Counted from the first letter of the stretch, positions 53,736 to 63,008 are shown. The stretch: 64,000 nt of DNA from an uncultured Kiritimatiellota bacterium (GCA_944389585.1 CALXMW010000006.1:62001-126000); one strand, 5' to 3'. Translations and numbers: made by a program. Notes: generated from the letters alone by a model not told the origin.

Positions 53736-53939
53736 TTACTTCGCGAACGCGGCCTTGGTCTTCTCGGGCGTGCGCAGGTAATCGCGCACCTGCACCGCGT
53801 TCAACTTCGAGACCGTGGCCTCGTCGATGCCCAGGGCCACCAAACGCTTGCGCTGCACCGCGTCGCGGCGGCGACGCTCACCCGCGGACTTCACCGGGCG
53901 CGTCGCCGGCTTCTTGTTGAGGGTACGACCAGTTCCCAT
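53736..53939 (-). CDS. 67-residue basic protein of unknown function
   Basis: MGTGRTLNKKPATRPVKSAG starts a very basic N-terminal half; the C-terminal half is a small helical unit (LVALGIDEATVSKLNAVQVRDYLRTPEKT). GGAGG lies 9 nt before the ATG and a near-consensus promoter (TTGACA, 18 nt, TATCTT) is upstream, which suggests strong expression. It resembles small ribosome- or nucleoid-associated proteins in charge only; no family recognised. Codon use and composition match neighbours. Confidence 0.72.
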   Translation of the reverse strand: MGTGRTLNKKPATRPVKSAGERRRRDAVQRKRLVALGIDEATVSKLNAVQVRDYLRTPEKTKAAFAK

Positions 53940-53986
53940 TTGTAAATCCTCCGAACGCTGTCTGATACGGATACGAAATGGCTGTC

Positions 53987-54016
53987 AAGATACCAAACCC
54001 TTCCCCTCGCTGTCAA
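53987..54016 (-). promoter_or_regulatory. strong promoter of the 67-residue protein gene
   Basis: Minus strand TTGACA (54011-54016), exactly 18 nt ending GGTTTGG, then TATCTT (53987-53992). Confidence 0.8.
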
Positions 54017-54078
54017 ATCGCACGCCGGGCGGGGCACCCAAAAAAGGCCGCCCCGGGCCCGCGGCGGGCAGGGTTTGC

Positions 54079-54084
54079 TATAAT
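54079..54084 (+). promoter_or_regulatory. -10 box of mutS, near-leaderless
   Basis: GGGTTTGCTATAATAAGG: TATAAT ends 9 nt before the mutS ATG; no Shine-Dalgarno fits between. Confidence 0.7.
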
Positions 54085-54093
54085 AAGGCGCGT

Positions 54094-56586
54094 ATGGCGA
54101 AGGATCCCGATGGCTTGACCCCGATGATGCGGCAGTACCGCCGCACCAAGGAAGAATTGGACGACGACACCATCCTCTTCTTCCGGATGGGCGATTTTTA
54201 CGAGATGTTCTTTGAGGACGCGCACCGCGCGGCCCCCCTCCTGGGCGTGGCCATCACCAAGCGCGCGGGCGTGCCCATGTGCGGCGTGCCCTACCACGCG
54301 CTCGACGGCTACCTGGCCAAGGTCATCCGCGCCGGCCTGAAGGCGGCCGTCTGCGAGCAGGCCGAGGACCCGAAGACGGCCAAGGGCCTGGTGCGCCGCG
54401 AGATCACCCGCATCGTCTCGCCCGGCTCGCTCACCGAGGAGGCGCTCCTCGACGCCGAGGCCCCCAACTACCTGGCGGCCGTCTTCGCCGGGAAGGGTGC
54501 CTTCGGCGTGGCCGCGCTGGAGCTCTCCACCGGCGCGCTGGCGGTGGAGGACGCGGCGGGCGAGGCGGCGCTCGTCGAGGCGCTCCGGCGCATCGCCCCC
54601 AGCGAGACGCTCGTCCCCGACGAACAGCGCGCCCAGCTCGCGCCCGCCCTCGTCCCCGCCGTCGCCGGCACGCTCACGGCCACCGAGGCCTGGCGCTTCA
54701 TGGCCGACCAGGCCGCCGAGACGCTCACGCGCCAATTCCACGTCCATTCCCTCGAGGGCTTCTGCGGGCAGGGGCCGTTGCCGCAGTGGGTGCGCGCCGC
54801 CGGCGCCCTGCTCAACTACGTGCGCCACGAACTGCGGCGCGACCTCTCGCACGTGCGCGGACTGGACGTCCGCCACGGCGGCGACTTCCTGGCCCTGGAC
54901 GAATGCACGTGCCGGAACCTGGACCTGCTCCCCGTCCCCGGCGGCCGCCCCGAGGCCGAGACCCTCCTGGGCGTGCTCGACGGCACGCGCACCCCCATGG
55001 GCAAGCGCCTCCTGCGCGCCTGGATCCGCTCGCCCCTGCGCAACCTGGCGGCCATCCACGCCCGGCAGGCGGCGGTGGACGACCTGCAGGCCGACCGCCG
55101 CCGCCTGGCGGACCTCCGCGCCACCCTCGCCGAGACGCGCGACCTGGAGCGCGTGATGACCCGCCTCTCCGGCGGCTCGGGCAACGCCCGCGACCTTCGC
55201 GCGCTGGCCGACTCCCTGGCGCAGATCCCGCGCCTGCGCGCCCTCCTCGCCGGCGTCCGGGCGCCGCGCCTGAAGGCCTTGGCCGAGGCGCTGCGGGATT
55301 TGCCGGAGCTGACGGGGGAGCTGGGGCGCGCCCTGGTGGAGGATCCGCCGCTGACCGTCCGCGAGGGCGGCCTCATCCGCGCAGGCTACAGCCCCGACCT
55401 CGACGCCTACCGCGAGGCCGCGCAAAACGGCCACGCCTGGATCGCCCGCTACCAGGCCGAGCAGCAGGAGGCCACCGGCATCCGCACCCTGCGCGTGCGC
55501 CACAACAACGTCTTCGGCTTCTACATCGAGGTCAGCAAATCCCAGCTCGCCCTGGTGCCGGCGACCTACGAGCGCCGCCAGACCGTCGCCAACGCCGAGC
55601 GCTACGCCACCGCCGAGCTCAAGGATTACGAAAGCCGCATCTACGGCGCGCAGGAAAAGGGCAACGCGCTGGAATACGAGCTCTTCCAAAACCTCCGCGC
55701 CAAGGCCGTGGACGCGCTCGCCCCCATCCAGGCCACCGCCGCGGCCGTCGCCGAGCTCGACGTGCTCCAAGGCTTCGCCGACCGCGCCCTCGCGCTGGGC
55801 TACCGCCGCCCCACGGTGGACGAGGGCCTCGACCTCGTCATCCGCGAGGGCCGCCACCCCATCGTCGAGCTCCAGCCCGGCGCCGAGCGCTTCGTGCCCA
55901 ACGACGCCGACCTCAACGGCACCACCCGCCAATTCATCCTCATCACCGGCCCCAACATGGCCGGCAAATCCACCTACATCCGCCAGGTCGCCCTCCTGGC
56001 GCTCATGGCCCACATCGGCTGCCCCGTCCCCGCCGAGAGCATGAAGGTGGGGCTCATCGACCGCATCTTCACGCGCGTCGGTGCCGGCGATGACCTGGCA
56101 CGCGGCCGTTCCACCTTCATGGTCGAGATGCAGGAGACCGCCAACATCCTCAACAACGCCACCCCCCGCTCCCTCATCGTCCTCGACGAAATCGGCCGCG
56201 GCACCTCCACCTTCGACGGCATCTCCATCGCCTGGGCCGTCGTCGAATACCTCCACAACACCCCCCAGCGCAAGGCCCGCACCCTCTTCGCCACCCACTA
56301 CCACGAGCTCACCGACCTGGCCTCCGCCCTCCCCGGCGTCAAAAACTACACCGTCCAGGTGCGCGAGCAGGGCGATTCCATCGTCTTCCTCCGCCGCATC
56401 GTCCCCGGCGCGGCGGACAAAAGCTACGGCATCCACGTCGCCCGCCTGGCCGGCCTCCCCGCGCCGGTCGTCGACCGCGCCACCGCCATCCTCGCCGGCC
56501 TCGAGGGCCAAAAGCCCCCCGCCCCCGAGCTCCCCAAGCGCCGCCGCACCCCCGCCGACGACGACCGCCAGCTCTCCCTCTTCTAA
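54094..56586 (+). CDS. mutS: DNA mismatch repair protein MutS
   Basis: 830 residues. Mismatch-binding GDFYEMFFEDA (Phe-x-Glu wedge), connector and clamp domains, then the ATPase with Walker A LITGPNMAGKSTYIRQVALL, DLARGRSTFMVEM and Walker B LIVLDEIGRGTSTFDG, and ATHYHELTDL. The extreme C-terminus RQLSLF is a beta-clamp-binding motif. It recognises base mismatches and recruits MutL (not in window). Convergent with the next glycosyltransferase, whose stop overlaps by 4 nt. Confidence 0.98.
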   Translation: MAKDPDGLTPMMRQYRRTKEELDDDTILFFRMGDFYEMFFEDAHRAAPLLGVAITKRAGVPMCGVPYHALDGYLAKVIRAGLKAAVCEQAEDPKTAKGLVRREITRIVSPGSLTEEALLDAEAPNYLAAVFAGKGAFGVAALELSTGALAVEDAAGEAALVEALRRIAPSETLVPDEQRAQLAPALVPAVAGTLTATEAWRFMADQAAETLTRQFHVHSLEGFCGQGPLPQWVRAAGALLNYVRHELRRDLSHVRGLDVRHGGDFLALDECTCRNLDLLPVPGGRPEAETLLGVLDGTRTPMGKRLLRAWIRSPLRNLAAIHARQAAVDDLQADRRRLADLRATLAETRDLERVMTRLSGGSGNARDLRALADSLAQIPRLRALLAGVRAPRLKALAEALRDLPELTGELGRALVEDPPLTVREGGLIRAGYSPDLDAYREAAQNGHAWIARYQAEQQEATGIRTLRVRHNNVFGFYIEVSKSQLALVPATYERRQTVANAERYATAELKDYESRIYGAQEKGNALEYELFQNLRAKAVDALAPIQATAAAVAELDVLQGFADRALALGYRRPTVDEGLDLVIREGRHPIVELQPGAERFVPNDADLNGTTRQFILITGPNMAGKSTYIRQVALLALMAHIGCPVPAESMKVGLIDRIFTRVGAGDDLARGRSTFMVEMQETANILNNATPRSLIVLDEIGRGTSTFDGISIAWAVVEYLHNTPQRKARTLFATHYHELTDLASALPGVKNYTVQVREQGDSIVFLRRIVPGAADKSYGIHVARLAGLPAPVVDRATAILAGLEGQKPPAPELPKRRRTPADDDRQLSLF

Positions 56587-57677
56587 GCCCGCCCCGCCGC
56601 GCCCAACGCCGCCAACTGCGCCCGGAAGGCCGCCTCGAAGCGCCCCGGCGCGAAGCGCGCAGCGTTGCGCCGAAGCGCCGCGGCGTCCCACCGCCTCGCC
56701 TTGGCCTCCTCGATGGCGGCGCGGATGGCCCCGGGCGTGGGCGCGTCGAAGAAAAGCCCCGTCTCGCCCTCACGCACGGTCTCGAGCGCGCCCCCCGCGC
56801 GGAGGGCCAGCACGGGCGTCCCGGCGGCCTGCGCCTCCACGGGCACGATCCCGAAATCCTCCACCCCGGGAAAAAGCAACCCCTTGGCGCCGGCATACAC
56901 CCCCGGGAGCGCGGCGTCCGGCACGCGCCCGAGGAAGGTGACGTTGGGCGGGGCGGACTTGCGCAGCGCGTTCAGGAGCGGCCCCTCCCCGGCGACGACG
57001 AGGCGCTCGCCCAGCCCGCGGAAGGCCTCGACGAGGGCATCCGGGGCCTTGTAGGGGACGAGCGCGCCAAGCCACAGCCAGTAGGCGCGCTCGCGCGGCG
57101 GCTCGGCGGCGAACCGCGCGACGTCGACGGGCGGGTGGACCACGGCGGCCTCGCGGCCGTAGACGCGGCGGATGCGCGCGGCCACGAAGGCGGAATTGGC
57201 CACGAAGCGGTCGACGCCCTCGGCGCTGCGCAGGTCGTACCGCCGCAGGGGCGGCGTGAAGAGGCGCATGGCCAGGCGGCCCGCGAGGCCGGCGCGGCGG
57301 TAATAATCGCCCGCCAAGTCCCAGAGATAGCGCATGGGCGTGTGGCAGTAGCACAGATGCTTGGCGCCGGCGGGCTTGCGGACGCCCTTGACGGGGCCGG
57401 ACTCGCTGCTGACGAGCAGGTCAAAGCCCGAAAAATCCCAGCGGCGCAGGGCCAGCGGCATCAACGGCAGGTAGGCCTGGCACTTGCGGCGCCCCAAGGG
57501 CAGGCGCGCCACCAGGCTCTCCCGGATGAGGTGCGCCAGCAAGTCTGGCGCGATGGCGTCGCGGCGGCAGGCGTGGGTGTAGATCGGGGCCTCGGGGAAG
57601 AGGCGGGCGATGGCCTGGAGCACCTTCTCGCCGCCGCGCATGGAAAGCAGCCAATAATGGAGCAGGGCCGTCTTCAT
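56583..57677 (-). CDS. glycosyltransferase family 4, last gene of glycan operon
   Basis: 364 residues. HYWLLSMRGGEKVLQAIARLFP at the start is typical of WcaC/WbaZ-like mannosyl-type transferases, with LCYCHTPMRYLWDL (conserved in this branch) and the C-terminal EX7E region GVEDFGIVPVEAQAAG. The ATG overlaps the preceding membrane-protein stop by 4 nt, so it is translationally coupled. It closes a unit that begins with the AAA/PD-(D/E)XK gene at 62812. Confidence 0.9.
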   Translation of the reverse strand: MKTALLHYWLLSMRGGEKVLQAIARLFPEAPIYTHACRRDAIAPDLLAHLIRESLVARLPLGRRKCQAYLPLMPLALRRWDFSGFDLLVSSESGPVKGVRKPAGAKHLCYCHTPMRYLWDLAGDYYRRAGLAGRLAMRLFTPPLRRYDLRSAEGVDRFVANSAFVAARIRRVYGREAAVVHPPVDVARFAAEPPRERAYWLWLGALVPYKAPDALVEAFRGLGERLVVAGEGPLLNALRKSAPPNVTFLGRVPDAALPGVYAGAKGLLFPGVEDFGIVPVEAQAAGTPVLALRAGGALETVREGETGLFFDAPTPGAIRAAIEEAKARRWDAAALRRNAARFAPGRFEAAFRAQLAALGAAGRA

Positions 57678-58390
57678 GGGGCGGGCTCCGGGTTGAGGCG
57701 GTAAAGGAGGAAGGTGCGCCGGCGGAAGGTCTTGGTGGCGATGAGGGTGTAATGCCTGGCCACCTCCGGCGCCGGCGGCGTGGTCGAAAGGTAATAGTCT
57801 GGGAAAGGCTGAAGCGCGCCCACCCACAGCGACTGCGTGCGCAGGGGCCAGGCGCTGTTGTCCCAATCCGGCCCCAAGAGCGGGCGGCGGTTGACGAAGT
57901 AATGGCCCGCATCGCGCCTGAAGTCCTTGAACGTGGCCGGCCCCTTGTAATCCGCGCGGATGATGGGCGCGAAATACTCGCCCGCCCGGCGCGTCTCGCT
58001 CCGCGAGCCATGCAGCACCTGCCGGGCCGTCCGCACCGGGATCTCATAGACGAAAAGCGCCGCCCCTGCGCACGCCATCGCCACGCGCAAGGCCGTGCGC
58101 CACCGCGTGCGCAGCGCCCACAGCCGCCACACGCCGTAAGCCGTCCACAGCCACAGCAACGGCGCCAGCGGATAGAAATAGCGCGTGCGCTCCACCAGGC
58201 TGTTCAGCACGCCGTCGCCCACCCACAGCTGCGCCACCTGCAACGCATGGTGGCCGAAAAAGACCGCGACGACCAGCCACTCCTTGCGCGACACCGTCCG
58301 CGTCCACACCCGCGCCGCCAACACCGCGTAGGCGACGAGCGCGAACGGCGAATAAAAGCCGTCGACCCAAAACTGCCAGAAAGCCTCCAT
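57674..58390 (-). CDS. membrane protein, probable C-terminal part of a PMT/GT39-like transferase
   Basis: 238 residues. Three or four hydrophobic segments (FALVAYAVLAARVW, LVVAVFFGHHALQVAQLW, FYPLAPLLWLWTAYGVW, ALRVAMACAGAALFVYE) are followed by a hydrophilic tail. No catalytic motif is present. The upstream gene ends inside a similar run of membrane helices and its last residues (GQIAGAFLRIF) continue plausibly into this protein's QFWVDGFYSP; the two may be halves of one transferase. ATG 58390 is 8 nt after that gene's stop. Confidence 0.65.
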   Translation of the reverse strand: MEAFWQFWVDGFYSPFALVAYAVLAARVWTRTVSRKEWLVVAVFFGHHALQVAQLWVGDGVLNSLVERTRYFYPLAPLLWLWTAYGVWRLWALRTRWRTALRVAMACAGAALFVYEIPVRTARQVLHGSRSETRRAGEYFAPIIRADYKGPATFKDFRRDAGHYFVNRRPLLGPDWDNSAWPLRTQSLWVGALQPFPDYYLSTTPPAPEVARHYTLIATKTFRRRTFLLYRLNPEPAP

Positions 58391-58398
58391 CGCGCACC

Positions 58399-59928
58399 TC
58401 ACCCGAAAATCCGCAGGAACGCCCCCGCGATCTGCCCCGAGGGCAACCACAGCCCCGTCCACGCCCACGTCAGCCAACACCCCGGCTGGAGCGCCGCCGC
58501 GTAAACCGCCGCCGCCGCCCACGTCCGCCGCTGGAACCGGTCAAAGCACCCATAGGCCAGCCACGCCGCCCCGCCCAGCAAAATCATGTCCCCCCGCGTC
58601 ATCGCGAACACCGGGAGCGCCGCCACAAGACCCCAAAACGCCCGCCGCTCGCGCCCCTCCCACCGCATCAAAAACGCATACGCCGCCAACAGCACCGCCA
58701 ACGCCCGGAACGTGTCCCGGCACCCCTCGTACCCCACGTCGAACAATGGCGGCGCGATGAAATACAGCGCGAACGCGCACCACGCCGCCCGCCGCCCGAA
58801 CACGCCCTGCGCGACGCCGAAGAACGGCACCGCCGCCGCCGCCCACCCCAACAACCCCAACAGCGAGCACGCCACCGTCCCCTCGCACCCCAACGCCCAC
58901 GAAAACGCCCCCGCCCCCACCGGGAACAACACGTTGAAGCGCGGGTGGAACGCGAACGCCCAATCCCCCTGCGCGAACGCCTCCGCCATCAACGCATAAC
59001 GGTTCGCCACATCCCCATAGCTCAGGTTGAACGCCCACGCGAACGGCGCCGCCAACACCCACGCCAACGCCGCCAACGCCACCGGCCCCGCCCACCCCGG
59101 CCAACGCCCGCCCCTCGCGAACCCCGCCAGGCGCCCCGCCGCCTGCACCGCATGGAACGCCGCCTTGCCGAAACGCAACGCCGCCAGCGTCTGCGCCGCA
59201 CGCGCCCCCTGCAGCGCCGCCGCCCACAGGCACCGCGCCAGGCCAAAGCCATGCCGCCTCAGCACCCACCCATGCCCCACCCCATAGCGCCACCCCCGCC
59301 CCAGCCGCCACGGCCCCCGGAAGACCGGGTGGAACACCGTCACCGAGCCGTCATAGTCGATCCGCCGCCCACGCGCCAACAGTCGAAGCAGGAAATCCGT
59401 CTCCTCCCCCGACCCCATCGCCGTCCCGCCGCCCGCGCCCAGCCGCTCGTCGAAACGCACCTCGCCGATCGCCTCCCGCCGCAGGAAAAACGAACACGAC
59501 ACTGCCGTCCGCCACACGTTCCCCCGCGACATCTCCATCCGCCCCGCGCTCATCCAGCCGCCCGCCGAGCACGCGCCCGCCTCATCCGTCACCCGGAACG
59601 ATACCCCGTCCACCCCCGGCTCCGCCAGCCGCGCGACGACCTGCCCCAGCAAATCCGGCGGATACCAGCAATCGTCGTCCGGGAACCCCACGATCTCCCC
59701 CCGCGCCAACGACAGCCCCAGGTTCCGCGCCCGCGACAACCCCGGCGCCGCCGCCACCCGCCGCACCGCCAGCCCCGGGAACCCCGCCACCACCGGCACC
59801 AACGCCTCCGTCCCCGTCTGATCGACCAAGACGACCTCAAACTCCCGATACGTCTGCCCCGCCAGCGACCCCAACAGCCGCCGTAGCTCCCCCACCCGCC
59901 CCAACGAGCCCACAATCAACGAAATCAT
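58399..59928 (-). CDS. GT2 glycosyltransferase fused to a multi-span membrane domain
   Basis: 509 residues. Residues 1-225 are a GT2 (GT-A) domain: ISLIVGSLGRVGELRRLLGSL, GLSRARNLGLSLARGE, GFPDDDCWYPPDLL (metal-binding acidic triad) and SGEETDFLLRLL. Residues about 265-509 hold seven or so membrane helices reminiscent of dolichyl-phosphate-mannose/GT39-type transferases (NLSYGDVANRYALMAEAFAQGD near the first loop). ATG 59928 overlaps the upstream stop region (TGAGATG); GTG 59940 is an alternative. The sugar donor cannot be told. Confidence 0.8.
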   Translation of the reverse strand: MISLIVGSLGRVGELRRLLGSLAGQTYREFEVVLVDQTGTEALVPVVAGFPGLAVRRVAAAPGLSRARNLGLSLARGEIVGFPDDDCWYPPDLLGQVVARLAEPGVDGVSFRVTDEAGACSAGGWMSAGRMEMSRGNVWRTAVSCSFFLRREAIGEVRFDERLGAGGGTAMGSGEETDFLLRLLARGRRIDYDGSVTVFHPVFRGPWRLGRGWRYGVGHGWVLRRHGFGLARCLWAAALQGARAAQTLAALRFGKAAFHAVQAAGRLAGFARGGRWPGWAGPVALAALAWVLAAPFAWAFNLSYGDVANRYALMAEAFAQGDWAFAFHPRFNVLFPVGAGAFSWALGCEGTVACSLLGLLGWAAAAVPFFGVAQGVFGRRAAWCAFALYFIAPPLFDVGYEGCRDTFRALAVLLAAYAFLMRWEGRERRAFWGLVAALPVFAMTRGDMILLGGAAWLAYGCFDRFQRRTWAAAAVYAAALQPGCWLTWAWTGLWLPSGQIAGAFLRIFG

Positions 59929-59929
59929 C

Positions 59930-61228
59930 TCACGCCCCACACGGTTTCACAGGCTTGACAGTAGAATAGGCAAAGACCGACAACGCCTCCCCATTCGCTT
60001 GGAACAGGGCCCGCCGCCGACACCAAAACGGGAACGGATAGCCCTTCGTGCCCGCGACGTCGAACAACAGCGTGGCGGCAGGATGGGCGCACAAAAGCGC
60101 CTGCGCCCAAAGGTGACGCGCCCCGGCACAGACAAGCGCCCAAACCCGGCCAGCCAGTCCGCGCCCGGCAAGGCCCTCAAAGACAATCGCGCGACACCGT
60201 GCGCCATGCGCATCCGCCAAGCGCTCCCACAGCGCGGCCGCCTCCGGCGTATGGGCAAGCACCACCACCACCTGGCCTGGCGCCAAAACGCGCTCCAACG
60301 GATACCTCTCTCGCGGGATCTCCGGCAACGCGCCCCGCAGCAAAAGCTCCCCCGTCCTGGCATGTCGAACCCCAAGCACAAGCAGGTTCGCGGCCGCAGA
60401 CGCGCCATGCATCCGCAGAAACAGCCCCTGAAGCCCCAGCTTCATCCGCGCGACCACGCCCGCGAAAGGCTTGTATTGGCGCAAGAACCAAAGCAGATTG
60501 CGCGCGTCGTAATACAGCACCCACGGCGCGAACTTCCCCTCCCACTCCGCATGATTGACCGTTGAGCGCGTGGTCACGAAAAGGCGATAACCCTTGCGGC
60601 GCAACCGAAAACACCACTCGATGTCGTCATAATGGATGAAGATGTCTTCGAACGGCCCGACCTCCCGCAAGATTGCCGCCCGAACCAGCAACGAGGCCGC
60701 CGCCACATACTCCACCTCGTCCGTGCAGTCCCCAAGAGAATGAATCTCTGCGCCATGATGCCGCAAGCGCAACGCCCCAGAAAAGGGACTGACCGACGCC
60801 CCCGCCTCCGTCACGCGCGTCGGCTCCCGCCGCCCCAAAAGCGTGCTCCCCACCGCACCCACACGCACGCCCTCTCCCTCCAAGCGCGCAGTTTCCGCAA
60901 GCAACCCCGAAAGCGTCCCTGCGTTCACCAGCGCATCGTCGTCCAACAGCCACACGAAGTCTCCCCCCCGCCGAAGCGCCGCCGCCATCCCCGCGCGAAA
61001 CGCCCCCGCCCCGCCGCGATTCTCCCGCAGGCGCACAACCGTGCACCACCCATGGCGCCGCGGCACCTCCGCCAAGCGGCCCGCCAGCGGCCCCGCATTC
61101 CCATTGTCCACCACGATGGCCCGCAACGCCACGCCCTCGGGCGGGAATCCCTCCAACGCCTCCAACGTCCCAAAGACATCCTCCCGCGCATAGACGGGAA
61201 TGACCACCGTGACAACCGTCTGGCACAT
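59930..61228 (-). CDS. glycosyltransferase family 2 (rhamnosyl/galactofuranosyl-type)
   Basis: 432 residues. VTVVIPVYAREDVFGTLEAL begins the GT-A fold; VDNGNAGPLA, RENRGGAGAFRAGM, WLLDDDALVNAGTL (DxD) and IHYDDIEWCFRLRRKGY (acceptor/catalytic region) are typical of the rhamnosyl/galactofuranosyl GT2 branch. The C-terminal 150 residues form an extra domain of unknown role, possibly a second Rossmann-like unit (RYPLERVLAPGQVVVVLAHTP). Starts 3 nt after the AAA/PD-(D/E)XK gene. Confidence 0.88.
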   Translation of the reverse strand: MCQTVVTVVIPVYAREDVFGTLEALEGFPPEGVALRAIVVDNGNAGPLAGRLAEVPRRHGWCTVVRLRENRGGAGAFRAGMAAALRRGGDFVWLLDDDALVNAGTLSGLLAETARLEGEGVRVGAVGSTLLGRREPTRVTEAGASVSPFSGALRLRHHGAEIHSLGDCTDEVEYVAAASLLVRAAILREVGPFEDIFIHYDDIEWCFRLRRKGYRLFVTTRSTVNHAEWEGKFAPWVLYYDARNLLWFLRQYKPFAGVVARMKLGLQGLFLRMHGASAAANLLVLGVRHARTGELLLRGALPEIPRERYPLERVLAPGQVVVVLAHTPEAAALWERLADAHGARCRAIVFEGLAGRGLAGRVWALVCAGARHLWAQALLCAHPAATLLFDVAGTKGYPFPFWCRRRALFQANGEALSVFAYSTVKPVKPCGA

Positions 61229-61231
61229 CGC

Positions 61232-62812
61232 TCACGCCTCGTCGCGTTCGAACTGGGCATCGACGAGCCGGCGCGTCGCGGGGTCGAAGGCCAGCCCGAA
61301 GAGATGGATGGCCTTGCCTTGGGCGCGGTAGGGCGCGGCGTAGTCGCGGGCATGGATTTGGGCAAGGGCATCACGGGCCGTGCCGCCGACCTTAAGCTCG
61401 AAGAGATAGACCTGCCCGAGCGCCTCGGCCACGACGTCGGCGCGGCCTGCGGCCTGGGTGGCCTCGGTGGTCACGTCAAGCCCGCTGGCGGAGAGGAGGA
61501 CGGCGAGGAGACGCTGATAGTTGGCCTCATGGATTTTGTCCTCGCGCGGGCCGTAGGTGAAACCGGCGTAGTAGGCCTTGAGCGCGTCAAGGAAGCCGGG
61601 GAAGTCCTCGCGTGCCAAGGCGGCGCGGACGGCGACGACGAGAGCGCCGGTTTCCGGGCGGCGCAGGGACTGGATGAGCAGCGCATTGAGGTCGCGGCGC
61701 ACCTCCTCGTTGGGCACGCCAAGGGTGTAGCCGAAGTTGGGGTCAAAGTCCTTGATGGTGAGGTACCCGGCCTGCGTGAGAAGCGTGACGGGCGGGATGG
61801 CGCGAAGGTCGCAGGTATCGAAGACGCTCTCGGGCTGACCTGGGATGGCCTCGTAGTCGACCTCGTCCAACGACGTGCCCCTGAGAAAGTTCATGAGCAC
61901 GGAGGGGCGGCCGGTCTGCGACCACGTGGCGCCAAAATAGGGGTTCTTCGCGACGAGGGTCTTGGCGACGGCAACGGGGTTATAGACGCTCTCCCGCACG
62001 TAGGGGGAAAAACGGTAACCGTCGTACCAATGCTTGAAGCGGGCGAGATAATCCCCGTAACCCAGCCCCATCGCCTCGGCGTGCGCACGCAAATGCTCAC
62101 CGAAATTGTTCTCCAGCTCCTGTTGCGTGTAGCCCAGGAGCGTGGCGGTCGACGCCGCGAGCGTAAGGTCGCAGAGATTGTTGAGGGCGGAGAAGACGGA
62201 GAGCTGGGTGAACTTCGTCACGCCCGTCATCATCAGGAAGCGGATGTTGGCGACGTTTTCCTTGAGCTGGCCGTAAAAAGCCGCCATGCGGTCGCGGATG
62301 GCCTCGGCCTTGTCGGGGTCGGCGATGGCGTGGCCGACGGGCGCGTCGTACTCGTCGATGAGCACCACGACCGACTTGCCGTGCCGCGCGGCGAGCGCCT
62401 TCATCGCGTTTCCGAAGTTGACATCCGGGTCAAGCGCGTCGTCATACTCACAGCCGGCCTCCCGAAGGCCATCCTTGACACGCGCCACGAAACGCCGTTG
62501 GAAATCCTCCAGCGTCGAGACGTCCATCGTCCCAAAACTGAAATGCAACACGGGATAGACGTCCGACCAATCGTAATCCGTCTTCGCGATGGCCAACCCC
62601 TCGAAAAGCTCCCGCCGCCCCTGAAAAATCGCCTTGAGCGTGGAAAGCATGAGCGACTTCCCGAACCGCCGCGGCCGCGAGAGGAAAAAGAGGTTGTTGC
62701 CGCCGGCATCGGTGATCAGCGCGTGGAAGCCCCTGGTCTTGTCCACGTACACGCACCCATTCCTGCGCAACGTCGGGAAATCGTAAGTCGTCTCGTTGAT
62801 CGGTCTGGGCAT
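61232..62812 (-). CDS. AAA-ATPase-like / PD-(D/E)XK nuclease superfamily protein
   Basis: 526 residues. The N-terminal half is the 'AAA-ATPase-like' domain: INETTYDFPTLRRNGCVYVDKT, FFLSRPRRFGKSLMLSTLKA (P-loop-like RRFGKS) and VVVLIDEYDAPVGHA (Walker B). The C-terminal ~120 residues are the PD-(D/E)XK nuclease fold with GRADVVAEALGQVYLFELKVGG (the D...ExK core). Such proteins are abundant in gut Bacteroidetes and PVC genomes, usually scattered; their function is unproven, with defence or mobile-element roles proposed. AGGAGGAGG lies before ATG 62812. Here it heads a glycan operon. Confidence 0.92.
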   Translation of the reverse strand: MPRPINETTYDFPTLRRNGCVYVDKTRGFHALITDAGGNNLFFLSRPRRFGKSLMLSTLKAIFQGRRELFEGLAIAKTDYDWSDVYPVLHFSFGTMDVSTLEDFQRRFVARVKDGLREAGCEYDDALDPDVNFGNAMKALAARHGKSVVVLIDEYDAPVGHAIADPDKAEAIRDRMAAFYGQLKENVANIRFLMMTGVTKFTQLSVFSALNNLCDLTLAASTATLLGYTQQELENNFGEHLRAHAEAMGLGYGDYLARFKHWYDGYRFSPYVRESVYNPVAVAKTLVAKNPYFGATWSQTGRPSVLMNFLRGTSLDEVDYEAIPGQPESVFDTCDLRAIPPVTLLTQAGYLTIKDFDPNFGYTLGVPNEEVRRDLNALLIQSLRRPETGALVVAVRAALAREDFPGFLDALKAYYAGFTYGPREDKIHEANYQRLLAVLLSASGLDVTTEATQAAGRADVVAEALGQVYLFELKVGGTARDALAQIHARDYAAPYRAQGKAIHLFGLAFDPATRRLVDAQFERDEA

Positions 62813-62829
62813 GGCCTCCTCCTTCCCCC

Positions 62830-62835
62830 AGTATA
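62830..62835 (-). promoter_or_regulatory. -10 box of the AAA/PD-(D/E)XK glycan operon
   Basis: Minus strand TTTTTGGTATACTGGGG: TATACT with TTTGG extension, 17 nt before the start codon. Confidence 0.55.
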
Positions 62836-62980
62836 CCAAAAACGCCCCTTCCCACGCCAAAATCCACCCCCGCGCACCCCATGCCGCGGCCGTCGACGGA
62901 GACGCGCCCCCGGGCATTCGCAAGCCGGGCCGCGCCACGCCACCCGGCAAAAGCCCAATCGGGCAAAAATAACGCCAAAT

Positions 62981-63008
62981 ATTATACACAATCCACTCCC
63001 CCTGTCAA
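62981..63008 (-). promoter_or_regulatory. consensus-like promoter in an AT-rich intergenic stretch
   Basis: Minus strand TTGACA (63003-63008), 16-nt spacer ending ATTGTG, TATAAT (62981-62986). It lies about 165 nt upstream of the AAA/PD-(D/E)XK start; a small GCCC-GATT-GGGC hairpin with TTTT at about 62949-62968 follows it. Could drive the operon, a short RNA, or be vestigial. Confidence 0.6.
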
